A DNA stretch of 7,416 bases from Schwartzia sp. (in: firmicutes). Its GTDB lineage: Bacteria; Bacillota; Negativicutes; Selenomonadales; Selenomonadaceae. The notes under the pieces are model-generated. The model had not been told where the DNA came from and made no database searches. It was given only the letters and a program-made list of their open reading frames with translations. Both the position numbers and the translations under genes were made by a program. This document shows positions 1-5,420 of the stretch, piece by piece. How positions within the stretch are numbered: position 1 is the first letter of the stretch; each line of letters starts with the position of its first letter. Location: contig JAGAZS010000255.1 of the NCBI GenBank assembly GCA_017939945.1, positions 1 to 7,416 of the forward strand, written 5' to 3'.

Positions 1-345
1 CCCGGCTACGCAAAGGCGAAGGTCTACGGAGATCTGCGCACGCTGTTCAAAAAATCCCGACGCCAGTGGCAGCGCGAAGTCCTGCCGGAATGCTCGGAAG
101 AAGGGAGCGTTTTCGACGCAGTGCCGGACGAGCGGGACGAAATGAAAAATTTTGAGGCGGACGACGCCTTCCGCAGCTTGCTCGCGCCGCTGCCCGAAAA
201 GCACCGCAGGCTGCTGACCATGCTCTACGCAAACGGCCTGACGCAAAAAGAAGCCGCCGCGAAGCTGGGCATAAGCCAGCAAGCGGCGGCGGTAGTGAAG
301 GCAAGAGCGTTGAAAGCGCTGCGGAAAACGATCCGGCCGGCTTGA
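1..345 (+). CDS. Sigma-70-like RNA polymerase sigma factor, 3' part only
   Basis: The reading frame is open from the first base, so the start lies outside the window; 114 residues are visible. Residues about 2-28 (PGYAKAKVYGDLRTLF and the basic stretch after it) fit the promoter-melting and -10-recognition part of sigma region 2. Residues about 62-110 fit region 4: LPEKHRRLL, then a helix-turn-helix around TQKEAAAKLGIS (81-92) and a basic recognition helix with ARALKALRK. The acidic segment between them (about 29-55) is too short for a region 3 domain, so the domain plan is that of a two-domain alternative or phage-type sigma factor. Such proteins direct RNA polymerase to a small set of promoters. 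The gene converges on a holin/amidase cassette and shares its terminator. The family call is good; the regulon is unknown. A sigma-like phage late-gene activator is the main alternative. Confidence 0.75.
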   Translation, partial: PGYAKAKVYGDLRTLFKKSRRQWQREVLPECSEEGSVFDAVPDERDEMKNFEADDAFRSLLAPLPEKHRRLLTMLYANGLTQKEAAAKLGISQQAAAVVKARALKALRKTIRPA

Positions 346-361
346 CGAATACTCACGCAAT

Positions 362-393
362 AAAAAAGCTGCCCCGCCTGGGACAGCTTTTTT
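362..393. terminator. Bidirectional rho-independent terminator
   Basis: The arms AAAAAAGCTGCCCC (362-375) and GGGACAGCTTTTTT (380-393) enclose a 4-nt loop. The single mismatch on the plus strand becomes a G-U pair on the minus strand. Both strands end in a U-run, so the hairpin serves the convergent sigma-like gene (stop at 343-345) and the amidase gene (stop at 475-477). Confidence 0.85.
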
Positions 394-474
394 ATTACAT
401 GCTATTTATTCTTCCAGATACCACAAGGGCATATATTCTCGCTAAACTCCCGTTTCGCCTTCGGCTCGCGTTCG

Positions 475-972
475 TTAAGCGTTCATTTGATACCACACCG
501 CTTTTCCGATCAGTTCCGGGATTTGTTCGTAAAGCGCGTCGCCGGGGCAGGCCGTGGCCGACAGATCCCGATGCCCCACGATGCGCTCCGCGTCGGGCTC
601 GAAGCCGAAGGTTGAGGAAAGGATCGCGAGAAGCATGGCGCAGGATTCCAGCTGCATGCTTGTCGGTATATCCTCGCAAAAATTCCCGCAAAGGGCGACG
701 CCGACGCTTTCATGGTTCGCTCCTTCCACATGCGCTCCGACGGAAAGCATCGGACGCCCCGCTTCAACAGTCCCGTCCCTGCGGATCAGGAAATGATACC
801 CGATACCGGCCCATCCGAGCCAACGATGGGCGGCGTCGATTTCCGCCGCGTCCGGATCTTCCCCCACCGAGCCGCCCGTATGGTGCAGCACAATCAGTGA
901 AGTTTCTTCCCGCATATCAAGCCGCCCGGACGGAAAATACAATCCACGATGCAAAATATTAACAGCTTCCAT
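475..972 (-). CDS. N-acetylmuramoyl-L-alanine amidase (Amidase_2 / T7-lysozyme type), endolysin-like
   Basis: This 165-aa zinc amidase is predicted to cut the amide bond between N-acetylmuramic acid and L-alanine in peptidoglycan. The Amidase_2 domain fills nearly the whole protein. Visible landmarks are LIVLHHT (zinc ligand H30), GYHFLI (Y59, matching T7 lysozyme Y46), RRDGTVEAGRP (64-74), VGVALCGNF (90-98) and VGHRDLSATACPG (132-144). The last motif supplies H134 and C142, the other two zinc ligands, with T140 in the catalytic Lys/Thr position; the spacing equals the H122-C130 spacing of T7 lysozyme. There is no signal peptide and no cell-wall-binding domain, so release would need a holin or lysis. 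The ATG at 972 is supported by a GGAGG site 9 nt upstream. A holin-like gene ends 37 bp upstream on the same strand, which suggests one lysis operon. Domesticated prophage lysin or autolysin are both possible. Confidence 0.9.
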   Translation of the reverse strand: MEAVNILHRGLYFPSGRLDMREETSLIVLHHTGGSVGEDPDAAEIDAAHRWLGWAGIGYHFLIRRDGTVEAGRPMLSVGAHVEGANHESVGVALCGNFCEDIPTSMQLESCAMLLAILSSTFGFEPDAERIVGHRDLSATACPGDALYEQIPELIGKAVWYQMNA

Positions 973-1009
973 GATACAAAACCTCCAATCTTGTCTCTCC
1001 GCTCATTCC

Positions 1010-1174
1010 TTAAGGCCTTCTTCCCGCAATCTTCACGCCGCCGAGATAGCCCAACAGTCCGCTGGCGATGCTCATCGAGAGCTCCTGCTGCTCGAACAGG
1101 ATCGTCATGATCAGTCCCGCGCCCAACGCCGAAGCTACAAGAATGTCCGCGAAATTAACCCGATCCACTTGCAT
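1010..1174 (-). CDS. Small holin-like membrane protein
   Basis: This 54-aa protein has a charged N-terminus (MQVDRVNFAD) followed by two hydrophobic stretches: about residues 9-27 (ILVASALGAGLIMTILF) and about 36-48 (rich in Gly, Ala and Leu). They are separated by a polar turn EQQEL, and a basic tail KIAGRRP follows. Size, small-residue-rich membrane helices and position directly upstream of a leaderless amidase fit a holin or holin-like pore former. I do not recognise a named family. The ATG at 1174 is preferred over the in-frame ATG at 1180 because AAGGAGGG directly abuts the latter (no spacing) but lies about 7 nt from the former. It is probably co-transcribed with the amidase gene. A non-holin regulatory or stress membrane peptide is the alternative. 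Confidence 0.65.
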   Translation of the reverse strand: MQVDRVNFADILVASALGAGLIMTILFEQQELSMSIASGLLGYLGGVKIAGRRP

Positions 1175-1244
1175 TCTCATCCCTCCTTTCGGACGGGTAC
1201 ATGAAAAAAGAGAAGAAAAATACAACAAGGGAGAGAAAAAAATA

Positions 1245-1271
1245 AAATTCCTATTGACATGATAGGAATTT
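1245..1271. promoter_or_regulatory. Perfect inverted repeat around the metY -35 box (probable operator)
   Basis: The arms AAATTCCTAT (1245-1254) and ATAGGAATTT (1262-1271) are perfectly complementary with a 7-nt spacer that contains most of the -35 box. A dimeric repressor bound here would block RNA polymerase. The AT-rich CCTAT/ATAGG half-sites are reminiscent of Rrf2-family sulfur regulators such as CymR, but that assignment is inference. Confidence 0.7.
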
Positions 1272-1281
1272 ATGGTATAGT
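1254..1281 (+). promoter_or_regulatory. metY promoter
   Basis: A perfect -35 TTGACA (1254-1259) and a -10 TATAGT (1276-1281) are separated by 16 bp. A TGG at 1273-1275 gives an extended -10. Transcription would start near 1288, leaving a leader of about 50 nt, too short for a SAM riboswitch or T-box, so control is probably by a DNA-binding protein. Confidence 0.8.
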
Positions 1282-1290
1282 ATTTCAACA

Positions 1291-1307
1291 TATAGGGTAA
1301 ACCTATA
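1291..1307. promoter_or_regulatory. Second inverted repeat at the metY transcription start
   Basis: TATAGG (1291-1296) and CCTATA (1302-1307) form an inverted repeat with a 5-nt spacer. It uses the same CCTAT/ATAGG half-sites as the repeat at 1245-1271 but in the opposite arrangement. Its centre lies about 41 bp, close to four helical turns, from the first. The stem is too short to act as an attenuator; a second operator is more likely. Confidence 0.5.
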
Positions 1308-1340
1308 AAACTTAAATTCAAATTTTTGGGGGAGAGAGAA

Positions 1341-2639
1341 ATGGCAAAAGAAAATAGGCAGTACAAATTTGAGACATTGCAGCTTCATGTAGGGCAGGAA
1401 CAGGCCGATCCAACCACGGATTCGCGGGCGGTTCCGATTTACCAGACCACATCCTATGTGTTCCACGATTTCAAGCACGCGTCGGATCGATTCGGGCTCC
1501 GCGACGCAGGCAATATTTACGGGCGACTGACGAACCCGACGCAGGACGTTTTGGAACGCCGCCTCGCGGCTCTCGAAGGCGGCTCGGCGGCTCTGGCGGT
1601 AGCGTCCGGCGCGTCGGCGGTCACATACACGGTGCAGGCGCTCGCGCATAAAGGCCAGCACGTCGTCGCGGCGAACACGCTGTACGGCGGAACGTACAAC
1701 TTGTTCGAGCACACGCTGCCGGACTACGGCATCGATACGACGTTTGTCGATCCCGAGGGCGGCGCGAAAGCCTTTGAAGCGGCCATCAAGGACAACACGC
1801 AGCTCATTTATATCGAGTCCATCGGCAACCCGAACGCGAACCTGATCGACATCGAGGCGGTCGCCGAGGTCGCGCACAAGCACAAAATCCCCGTCGTGGT
1901 GGATTCGACCTTCGCGACGCCGTATCAGCTCCGCCCCTTCGAGCACGGCGCGGACATCGTCATCCATTCGGCGACGAAATTCATCGGCGGCCACGGCACA
2001 TCGCTGGGCGGCGTGATCATCGAAAGCGGCAAGTTTGACTGGGCGAAGTCGGGACGCTTCCCGTGGCTCGTCGAAGCGAACGACAGCTACCACGGCGTGA
2101 AATTCTATGAAGCCCTCGGTCCGGCGGCTTTCGTCACCTTTATTCGCGCGACGCTGCTCCGCGACACCGGCGCGGCGATTTCCCCCTTCAATGCGTTCCT
2201 GCTTCTGCAGGGCGTCGAGACGTTGTCGCTGCGCGTCGAGCGCCATGTCGAGAACGCGCTGAAGGTCGTCGAATTCCTCGAAAAGAACCCGCATGTCGAA
2301 AAGGTCAACCACCCGGCGGTCAAGACGCATCCGGACCACAAGCTCTACAAGAAATACTTCCCCAATGGCGGCGCGACGATCTTCACCTTCGAGATCAAGG
2401 GCGGCGCGAAGGCGGCGGAGAAGTTCATCAACCGACTGAAAATTTTCTCGCTGCTGGCGAACGTCGCCGACGTCAAGTCGCTTGTCATCCATCCGGCGTC
2501 CACGACGCATTCGCAGATGACGGAAAAGGAGCTTCTGGAAAGCGGAATCACTCCCGGCACGATTCGCCTGTCCATCGGTACCGAGCACATCGACGACATC
2601 CTCTGGGATCTGGAGCAGGCCTTCGACGCCATCAAATAA
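1341..2639 (+). CDS. metY: O-acetylhomoserine sulfhydrylase (O-acetylhomoserine aminocarboxypropyltransferase)
   Basis: This 432-aa PLP enzyme of the Cys/Met-metabolism fold (type I) is predicted to convert O-acetylhomoserine and sulfide to homocysteine and acetate, the direct-sulfhydrylation route to methionine, in the cytosol. Visible landmarks are YGRLTNPT (60-67; Y60 and R62 bind the cofactor phosphate of the neighbouring subunit), ASGASA (88-93), LYGGTYN (114-120; Y115 stacks on PLP), VVDSTFATP (186-194; D188 holds the pyridine nitrogen), SATKFIGGHG (210-219; K213 is the Schiff-base lysine), HPASTTH (384-390) and TIRLSIG (407-413; R409 grips the substrate carboxylate). The 430-aa length and the segment at about residues 230-262 fit O-acetylhomoserine sulfhydrylases rather than the roughly 380-400-aa cystathionine synthases and lyases. 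The ATG at 1341 has GGAG (1331-1334) 6 nt upstream. An in-frame TTG at 1326 is less likely because it overlaps that site. It is a single-gene unit with its own promoter, operators and terminator. Confidence 0.93.
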   Translation: MAKENRQYKFETLQLHVGQEQADPTTDSRAVPIYQTTSYVFHDFKHASDRFGLRDAGNIYGRLTNPTQDVLERRLAALEGGSAALAVASGASAVTYTVQALAHKGQHVVAANTLYGGTYNLFEHTLPDYGIDTTFVDPEGGAKAFEAAIKDNTQLIYIESIGNPNANLIDIEAVAEVAHKHKIPVVVDSTFATPYQLRPFEHGADIVIHSATKFIGGHGTSLGGVIIESGKFDWAKSGRFPWLVEANDSYHGVKFYEALGPAAFVTFIRATLLRDTGAAISPFNAFLLLQGVETLSLRVERHVENALKVVEFLEKNPHVEKVNHPAVKTHPDHKLYKKYFPNGGATIFTFEIKGGAKAAEKFINRLKIFSLLANVADVKSLVIHPASTTHSQMTEKELLESGITPGTIRLSIGTEHIDDILWDLEQAFDAIK

Positions 2640-2662
2640 TCCGCAAGTCCCCCATCATAAGA

Positions 2663-2694
2663 AGAACCGCCGCTCATTTTCGAGCGACGGTTCT
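2663..2694. terminator. Terminator between metY and the convergent minus-strand pair
   Basis: AGAACCGCCGCTC (2663-2675) pairs with GAGCGACGGTTCT (2682-2694) around a 6-nt loop, with one mismatch that becomes G-U on the minus strand. The plus strand runs on into CTTTATTTT, so it clearly ends metY. It lies just past the stop of the minus-strand gene at 2697 and may serve both, although the minus-strand U-tract is poor. Confidence 0.8.
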
Positions 2695-2696
2695 CT

Positions 2697-3191
2697 TTAT
2701 TTTCCGTTTTGCAATATATCCAATCCGCAGCAAGGCAGAAACACCGCTTCGTTCCAACCTTTTATATCCTCCATTGCCGCTTTTTTCACGAAGCCGTTCG
2801 GGAAAACCAATTCCCCAAAGAACTCTTCCCGATATTTCGCCGCTTTTTCCCGCGCCGCCGACAGGAGCTCCCGCAGCGGCAGCTTCAGCGGGAGCCTGTT
2901 TCCCTGTTCCGCCAGGGACAGCCTTGTCAGATACAGGATCGCCAGATAAACGTCCCCTGCCGTGCCTTCCAGCAAAGTTTTGATTCCGTCCGACAGGGCT
3001 TTTTCCGCTTCCGCCGTTTCTTCCGCGGCGTCATAAACCGCGCGGAGCACCTGCCATGTATCTGTCGGGGCGTCTTCTCCCGCAAAATCGGACGTCGGAA
3101 TCTTTCGGTAAGCGCCGTCCCCCCGCAGGAAGGGCACGACCTCGCCCCGCGTCATCGCATCCCGAAAGCTCCCGTCTTTTTCCGTTGCCAT
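2697..3191 (-). CDS. Uncharacterised 164-aa cytosolic protein; candidate immunity partner of the upstream secreted protein
   Basis: I do not recognise the family with certainty. The protein has no signal peptide and no convincing transmembrane span, and is predicted to be largely helical. It is acidic and charged in the first half (an Ala/Glu-rich helix near 53-66). A segment at about 79-112 (GDVYLAILYLTRLSLAEQG, then a Leu-rich LPLKLPLRELL) looks like a packed hydrophobic helix pair. The C-terminus has FFGELVFPNGF and WNEAVFLPCCGLDI. The ATG at 3191 follows the upstream stop by 1 bp, with AAGGGG about 6 nt upstream inside the upstream gene, so translation is probably coupled. A small leaderless helical protein immediately downstream of a secreted toxin-like protein is the usual position of an immunity gene; that role is inferred. 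An unrelated conserved hypothetical protein remains possible. Confidence 0.6.
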   Translation of the reverse strand: MATEKDGSFRDAMTRGEVVPFLRGDGAYRKIPTSDFAGEDAPTDTWQVLRAVYDAAEETAEAEKALSDGIKTLLEGTAGDVYLAILYLTRLSLAEQGNRLPLKLPLRELLSAAREKAAKYREEFFGELVFPNGFVKKAAMEDIKGWNEAVFLPCCGLDILQNGK

Positions 3192-3192
3192 T

Positions 3193-3879
3193 TTATTCCC
3201 CTTGCAGCCGCGTCACCAAAATACGGGACTTCGGAATCAAGTCGGAAACCGCTTCGGGAACGCCGCCCGACGTATAGCCTCCGGGCAGCCACCAGGCGTT
3301 TGCCCCGGCCTCGTTCCCCGAAGGAATCCGGATATGGAGATCGTCGACGTCGAGGACGTCGATGCGGACCAGCCCGCCGTGTCCTCGGAAATAGCCCGGC
3401 TCAAAGCCGAGCGCCTGCTCATAGACGGCAAGACTCCCGTCTGCCGCCTTTGCGATGTCGTCGCAGACGGTCTTGGGCATGACGAAGCAGGAATTGTCCT
3501 CCCTGCCGATGAATTTACGGGCCACCACGAACATGACATAATTGTCCAGCCCCATGACGAAGGAAACGCCCGAGCGGAACTCCTTCAAATGACGCCGGAT
3601 GTATTTTTTGTCGAGATAAGCAGACGGATCGGGACGTTCCCCTTTCGGCGTCGCCAAGATCTCCTGCACCTGCTCCGCCGTCAACGGGGCTTTCCCCAGC
3701 CATTTCCAGTCATGAGGCGCCGTTTCCCTGGCGACAGCAGAGGGCGTTGAATCCGCTTTTTCCGCAAATGCGGGATTGCCCGCGCCAAAAAGGAGCAGCA
3801 ACGCCGTGATCAGCAGCCATACGCCCGCCGCGTTCAGCCATTTTTTCGTTCGTTTCGCCTTATTCCCCGATCCGTTCAT
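3193..3879 (-). CDS. Sec-exported protein with a polymorphic-toxin-like C-terminal domain
   Basis: This 228-aa protein has a basic N-terminus (KAKRTKK), a hydrophobic core WLLITALLLLFGAG (21-34) and a likely signal peptidase I site after AFA39. The mature part has a loose Pro/Ala-rich segment (about 40-88) and then a compact domain: YLDKKYIRRHLKEFRSGVSF (88-107), GREDNSCFVMPKTVCDDI (125-142), YEQALGFEPGYF (153-164), LVRIDVLDVDDL (170-181) and IPSGNEAGANAWWLPGG (185-201), followed by YTSGGVPEAV (202-211). From memory, the SGNE-GAN-W-PGGYTSGG-PEAV signature is shared with C-terminal toxin tips of Rhs, WapA and LXG-type proteins; I cannot name its enzymatic activity. Here the domain is carried on a short signal-peptide protein instead of a large delivery protein. 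The ATG at 3879 has GGGAGG (3887-3892) 7 nt upstream, which rules out the in-frame ATG at 3927. No clear promoter is visible; it follows the terminator of the 3959-5227 gene. Confidence 0.65.
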   Translation of the reverse strand: MNGSGNKAKRTKKWLNAAGVWLLITALLLLFGAGNPAFAEKADSTPSAVARETAPHDWKWLGKAPLTAEQVQEILATPKGERPDPSAYLDKKYIRRHLKEFRSGVSFVMGLDNYVMFVVARKFIGREDNSCFVMPKTVCDDIAKAADGSLAVYEQALGFEPGYFRGHGGLVRIDVLDVDDLHIRIPSGNEAGANAWWLPGGYTSGGVPEAVSDLIPKSRILVTRLQGE

Positions 3880-3919
3880 AATGATTCCTCCCTCTTCTTT
3901 GTATATTCCCCTTTTGCAA

Positions 3920-3948
3920 AAAAGCACCCGCGCAAAACGGGTGCTTTT
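3920..3948 (-). terminator. Terminator of the 422-aa gene
   Basis: AAAAGCACCCG (3920-3930) and CGGGTGCTTTT (3938-3948) form a perfect stem with a 7-nt loop. On the minus strand the stem is followed by a run of six U's, just after the stop codon at 3959-3961. It separates that gene from the secreted-protein gene that begins at 3879, although readthrough could feed the latter. Confidence 0.85.
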
Positions 3949-3958
3949 CTATACCTAT

Positions 3959-5227
3959 TTAATATCCCACCGACAAGGCCCAGCCGTCTCCCAGCTCGCG
4001 ATAGAAGACGCGCTCGTTGGGGAAATCCACGCTTTCCTCGTCCTCGATCCGATGCTTTTGGAAAATGTAATAATTTCCGTCGTCGTTCGGGATCGTGGAC
4101 TGGAATCGCGTCGCCTTCTCTTTTGCCATCTCGTTCTCCAGGAATTGCTTCGCCATACGCATGGCCAGCTCCATCGTCGCGTCCGAGCCGATTGCGCCCG
4201 CCGTGCGCGGCTTCGCGTTCATGCGCGTGATGCGGCGGCGGCTCTCATGCTGGATCGCGCTGTAAATCTGTTCCTTTTCTTTCAGATAGGTCTCGCAAAG
4301 CGACTTGATGCCGCCCTCTCCCATCTGTCCCGAAATCGTGCAGCTCACGACTTCCTCGGTCAGGCTGGTCAGCAGCTTGTCGTCCAGGGACTCCAGCGCT
4401 TCCTTCAGCGTCAGGTCCTCCCGGATTTCCCAAGGCCAGACGATGTTCTCCGTTGTGGTCTGTACAGCATAATCTTCCGGCACATTCAAATCAATCAACG
4501 GCTCGTCCTCCCCATCGTCTTCCGGCTCCACCGCTTCCACGCGGACGGAGGAAAACCTCCGGATCGCTTCCAAATCCAAATGCGGGAAGTTTACGGGCTT
4601 CCTCGCCTTCGGGCGCGCCGCCGGCAGCTCGGCCTTCGGCGCTTCCGCTTTTTGGGGTTCCTTTGTTTCCGCAATCGCTATAATCGGCTTGATTTCTTCC
4701 GTTTTTTCCTCGGCCGGCTCGGAAACGGGCGTCGCTTCGACGACAATCTCGACCGGTTCGACGGTCTCTGCCGTTTCTGTAATCTCGGCCATCGGCTCCG
4801 GTTCCGGCGCCGCCTCGACGATCGGCTCCGCAACAACCTCCACCGCCTCGATGACCGCTTCATGTTCCGAAACGCTGAAAACCGGCTCCTGTTCTTCGGG
4901 AAAAATCCGCGTCATTCCGACGGAAAAATCGGGAGCCTGTTCCTCCGCGAACAACGATTCCCGAACCGTCCTCGGCGTCAGGTCCGCGTCGATATGCAGG
5001 ATTTCCCGCACATTCAAGGACTCCGCCAACGGAACGCCGAGCCCCATCAGCGTATCCGCCGATCCGAAATCGTCCAGCCCGCAGATAACCTCGTCCACGG
5101 AGATCCCCGTCTCCTCCGCGATCTCGTGGAGATCGAGCAGGGAAAAGTCTATAGGACGCGTCTCCCGCGGCTTTCGGAAAAAGAACGCGCCGCCGTGAGA
5201 AACGCAATTTGTGACTGAAATAAACAT
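3959..5227 (-). CDS. Uncharacterised 422-aa protein with long acidic Glu/Val/Pro linker
   Basis: I do not recognise this protein. There is no signal peptide or membrane span, so it is probably cytosolic. Residues 1-108 form an N-terminal segment with PIDFSLLDLHEI (25-36). Residues about 110-205 are a low-complexity linker dominated by Glu, Val, Pro, Ala and Thr (for example VEPVEIVVEATPVSEPAEE), turning basic near 203-210. Residues about 211-422 form a second folded region that opens with PVNFPHLDLEAI (211-222), a short echo of the N-terminal motif. It contains a helical section (about 271-335) with LKEALESLDDKLLTSL, the basic patch ESRRRITRMNAKPR (328-341), and a terminal segment with NYYIFQKH and DGWALSVGY. 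Two ordered ends joined by an acidic tether suggest a scaffold or adaptor, but no function can be assigned. The ATG at 5227 has an AAAGG site about 9 nt upstream and a consensus promoter about 50 bp upstream. Confidence 0.75.
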   Translation of the reverse strand: MFISVTNCVSHGGAFFFRKPRETRPIDFSLLDLHEIAEETGISVDEVICGLDDFGSADTLMGLGVPLAESLNVREILHIDADLTPRTVRESLFAEEQAPDFSVGMTRIFPEEQEPVFSVSEHEAVIEAVEVVAEPIVEAAPEPEPMAEITETAETVEPVEIVVEATPVSEPAEEKTEEIKPIIAIAETKEPQKAEAPKAELPAARPKARKPVNFPHLDLEAIRRFSSVRVEAVEPEDDGEDEPLIDLNVPEDYAVQTTTENIVWPWEIREDLTLKEALESLDDKLLTSLTEEVVSCTISGQMGEGGIKSLCETYLKEKEQIYSAIQHESRRRITRMNAKPRTAGAIGSDATMELAMRMAKQFLENEMAKEKATRFQSTIPNDDGNYYIFQKHRIEDEESVDFPNERVFYRELGDGWALSVGY

Positions 5228-5246
5228 TTTTTCTTACCTTTCCACA

Positions 5247-5278
5247 TCTTGTGTTCCCGTGTGAAAACAACCACAAGA
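5247..5278. repeat. Inverted repeat in the leader of the 422-aa gene
   Basis: TCTTGTG (5247-5253) and CACAAGA (5272-5278) form 7-bp arms separated by 18 nt. The repeat occupies the predicted transcription start and untranslated leader of the minus-strand gene, next to its -10 box. It could be an operator or a weak leader hairpin. Confidence 0.35.
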
Positions 5279-5307
5279 ATTATACCAGAAAGGCGCGCAA
5301 GTGTCAA
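5279..5307 (-). promoter_or_regulatory. Perfect-consensus sigma-A promoter of the 422-aa gene
   Basis: Read on the minus strand, TTGACA (5307-5302) and TATAAT (5284-5279) are separated by exactly 17 bp. TGG directly before the -10 gives an extended -10. Transcription would start near 5272, leaving a leader of about 45 nt. Every consensus position matches, so basal expression should be high unless repressed. Confidence 0.9.
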
Positions 5308-5355
5308 AAAATCCCGACGCCCGGGCATTGTATTCTGTATACATTGTTGCCATAA

Positions 5356-5384
5356 TGGACATTCCCTTTTTTGTTCCGTATAAT
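5356..5384 (+). promoter_or_regulatory. Promoter of the DAACS symporter gene
   Basis: TGGACA (5356-5361) and a perfect TATAAT (5379-5384) lie 17 bp apart, putting the start near 5391 and giving a leader of about 30 nt. The gene's ribosome site AAAGGAGGT (5402-5410) follows. A weaker alternative, TTGTAT (5328-5333) with CATAAT (5351-5356), lies upstream. The two divergent promoters are about 50 bp apart. Confidence 0.8.
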
Positions 5385-5420
5385 AAAAATGTTATATACC
5401 AAAAGGAGGTCTTTTAAAAA

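Noticed and set aside
406..490. Short repeat TGTGGTATC (minus strand) at the amidase end and again in frame 69 bp downstream, giving WYQMNA-stop and WYLEE-stop
   Set aside because: Only about 9 bp are shared and the sequence between and around the copies does not match, so chance is as likely as a partial duplication.
1288..1340. Possible riboswitch or T-box leader before metY
   Set aside because: The predicted leader is only about 50 nt, AT-rich, with one 6-bp stem and no terminator/antiterminator pair.
1251..2588. Long open minus-strand frame (445 codons) opposite metY
   Set aside because: It is Arg/Asp/Val-rich, has no sensible start site, and lies opposite a full-length enzyme with intact catalytic residues; it is a shadow caused by high GC at codon position three.
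3776..5218. Long open plus-strand frame (480 codons) opposite the 422-aa gene
   Set aside because: Its product is Arg/Phe-rich low-complexity sequence with no ribosome site. The minus-strand gene has a ribosome site, a perfect promoter and a terminator.
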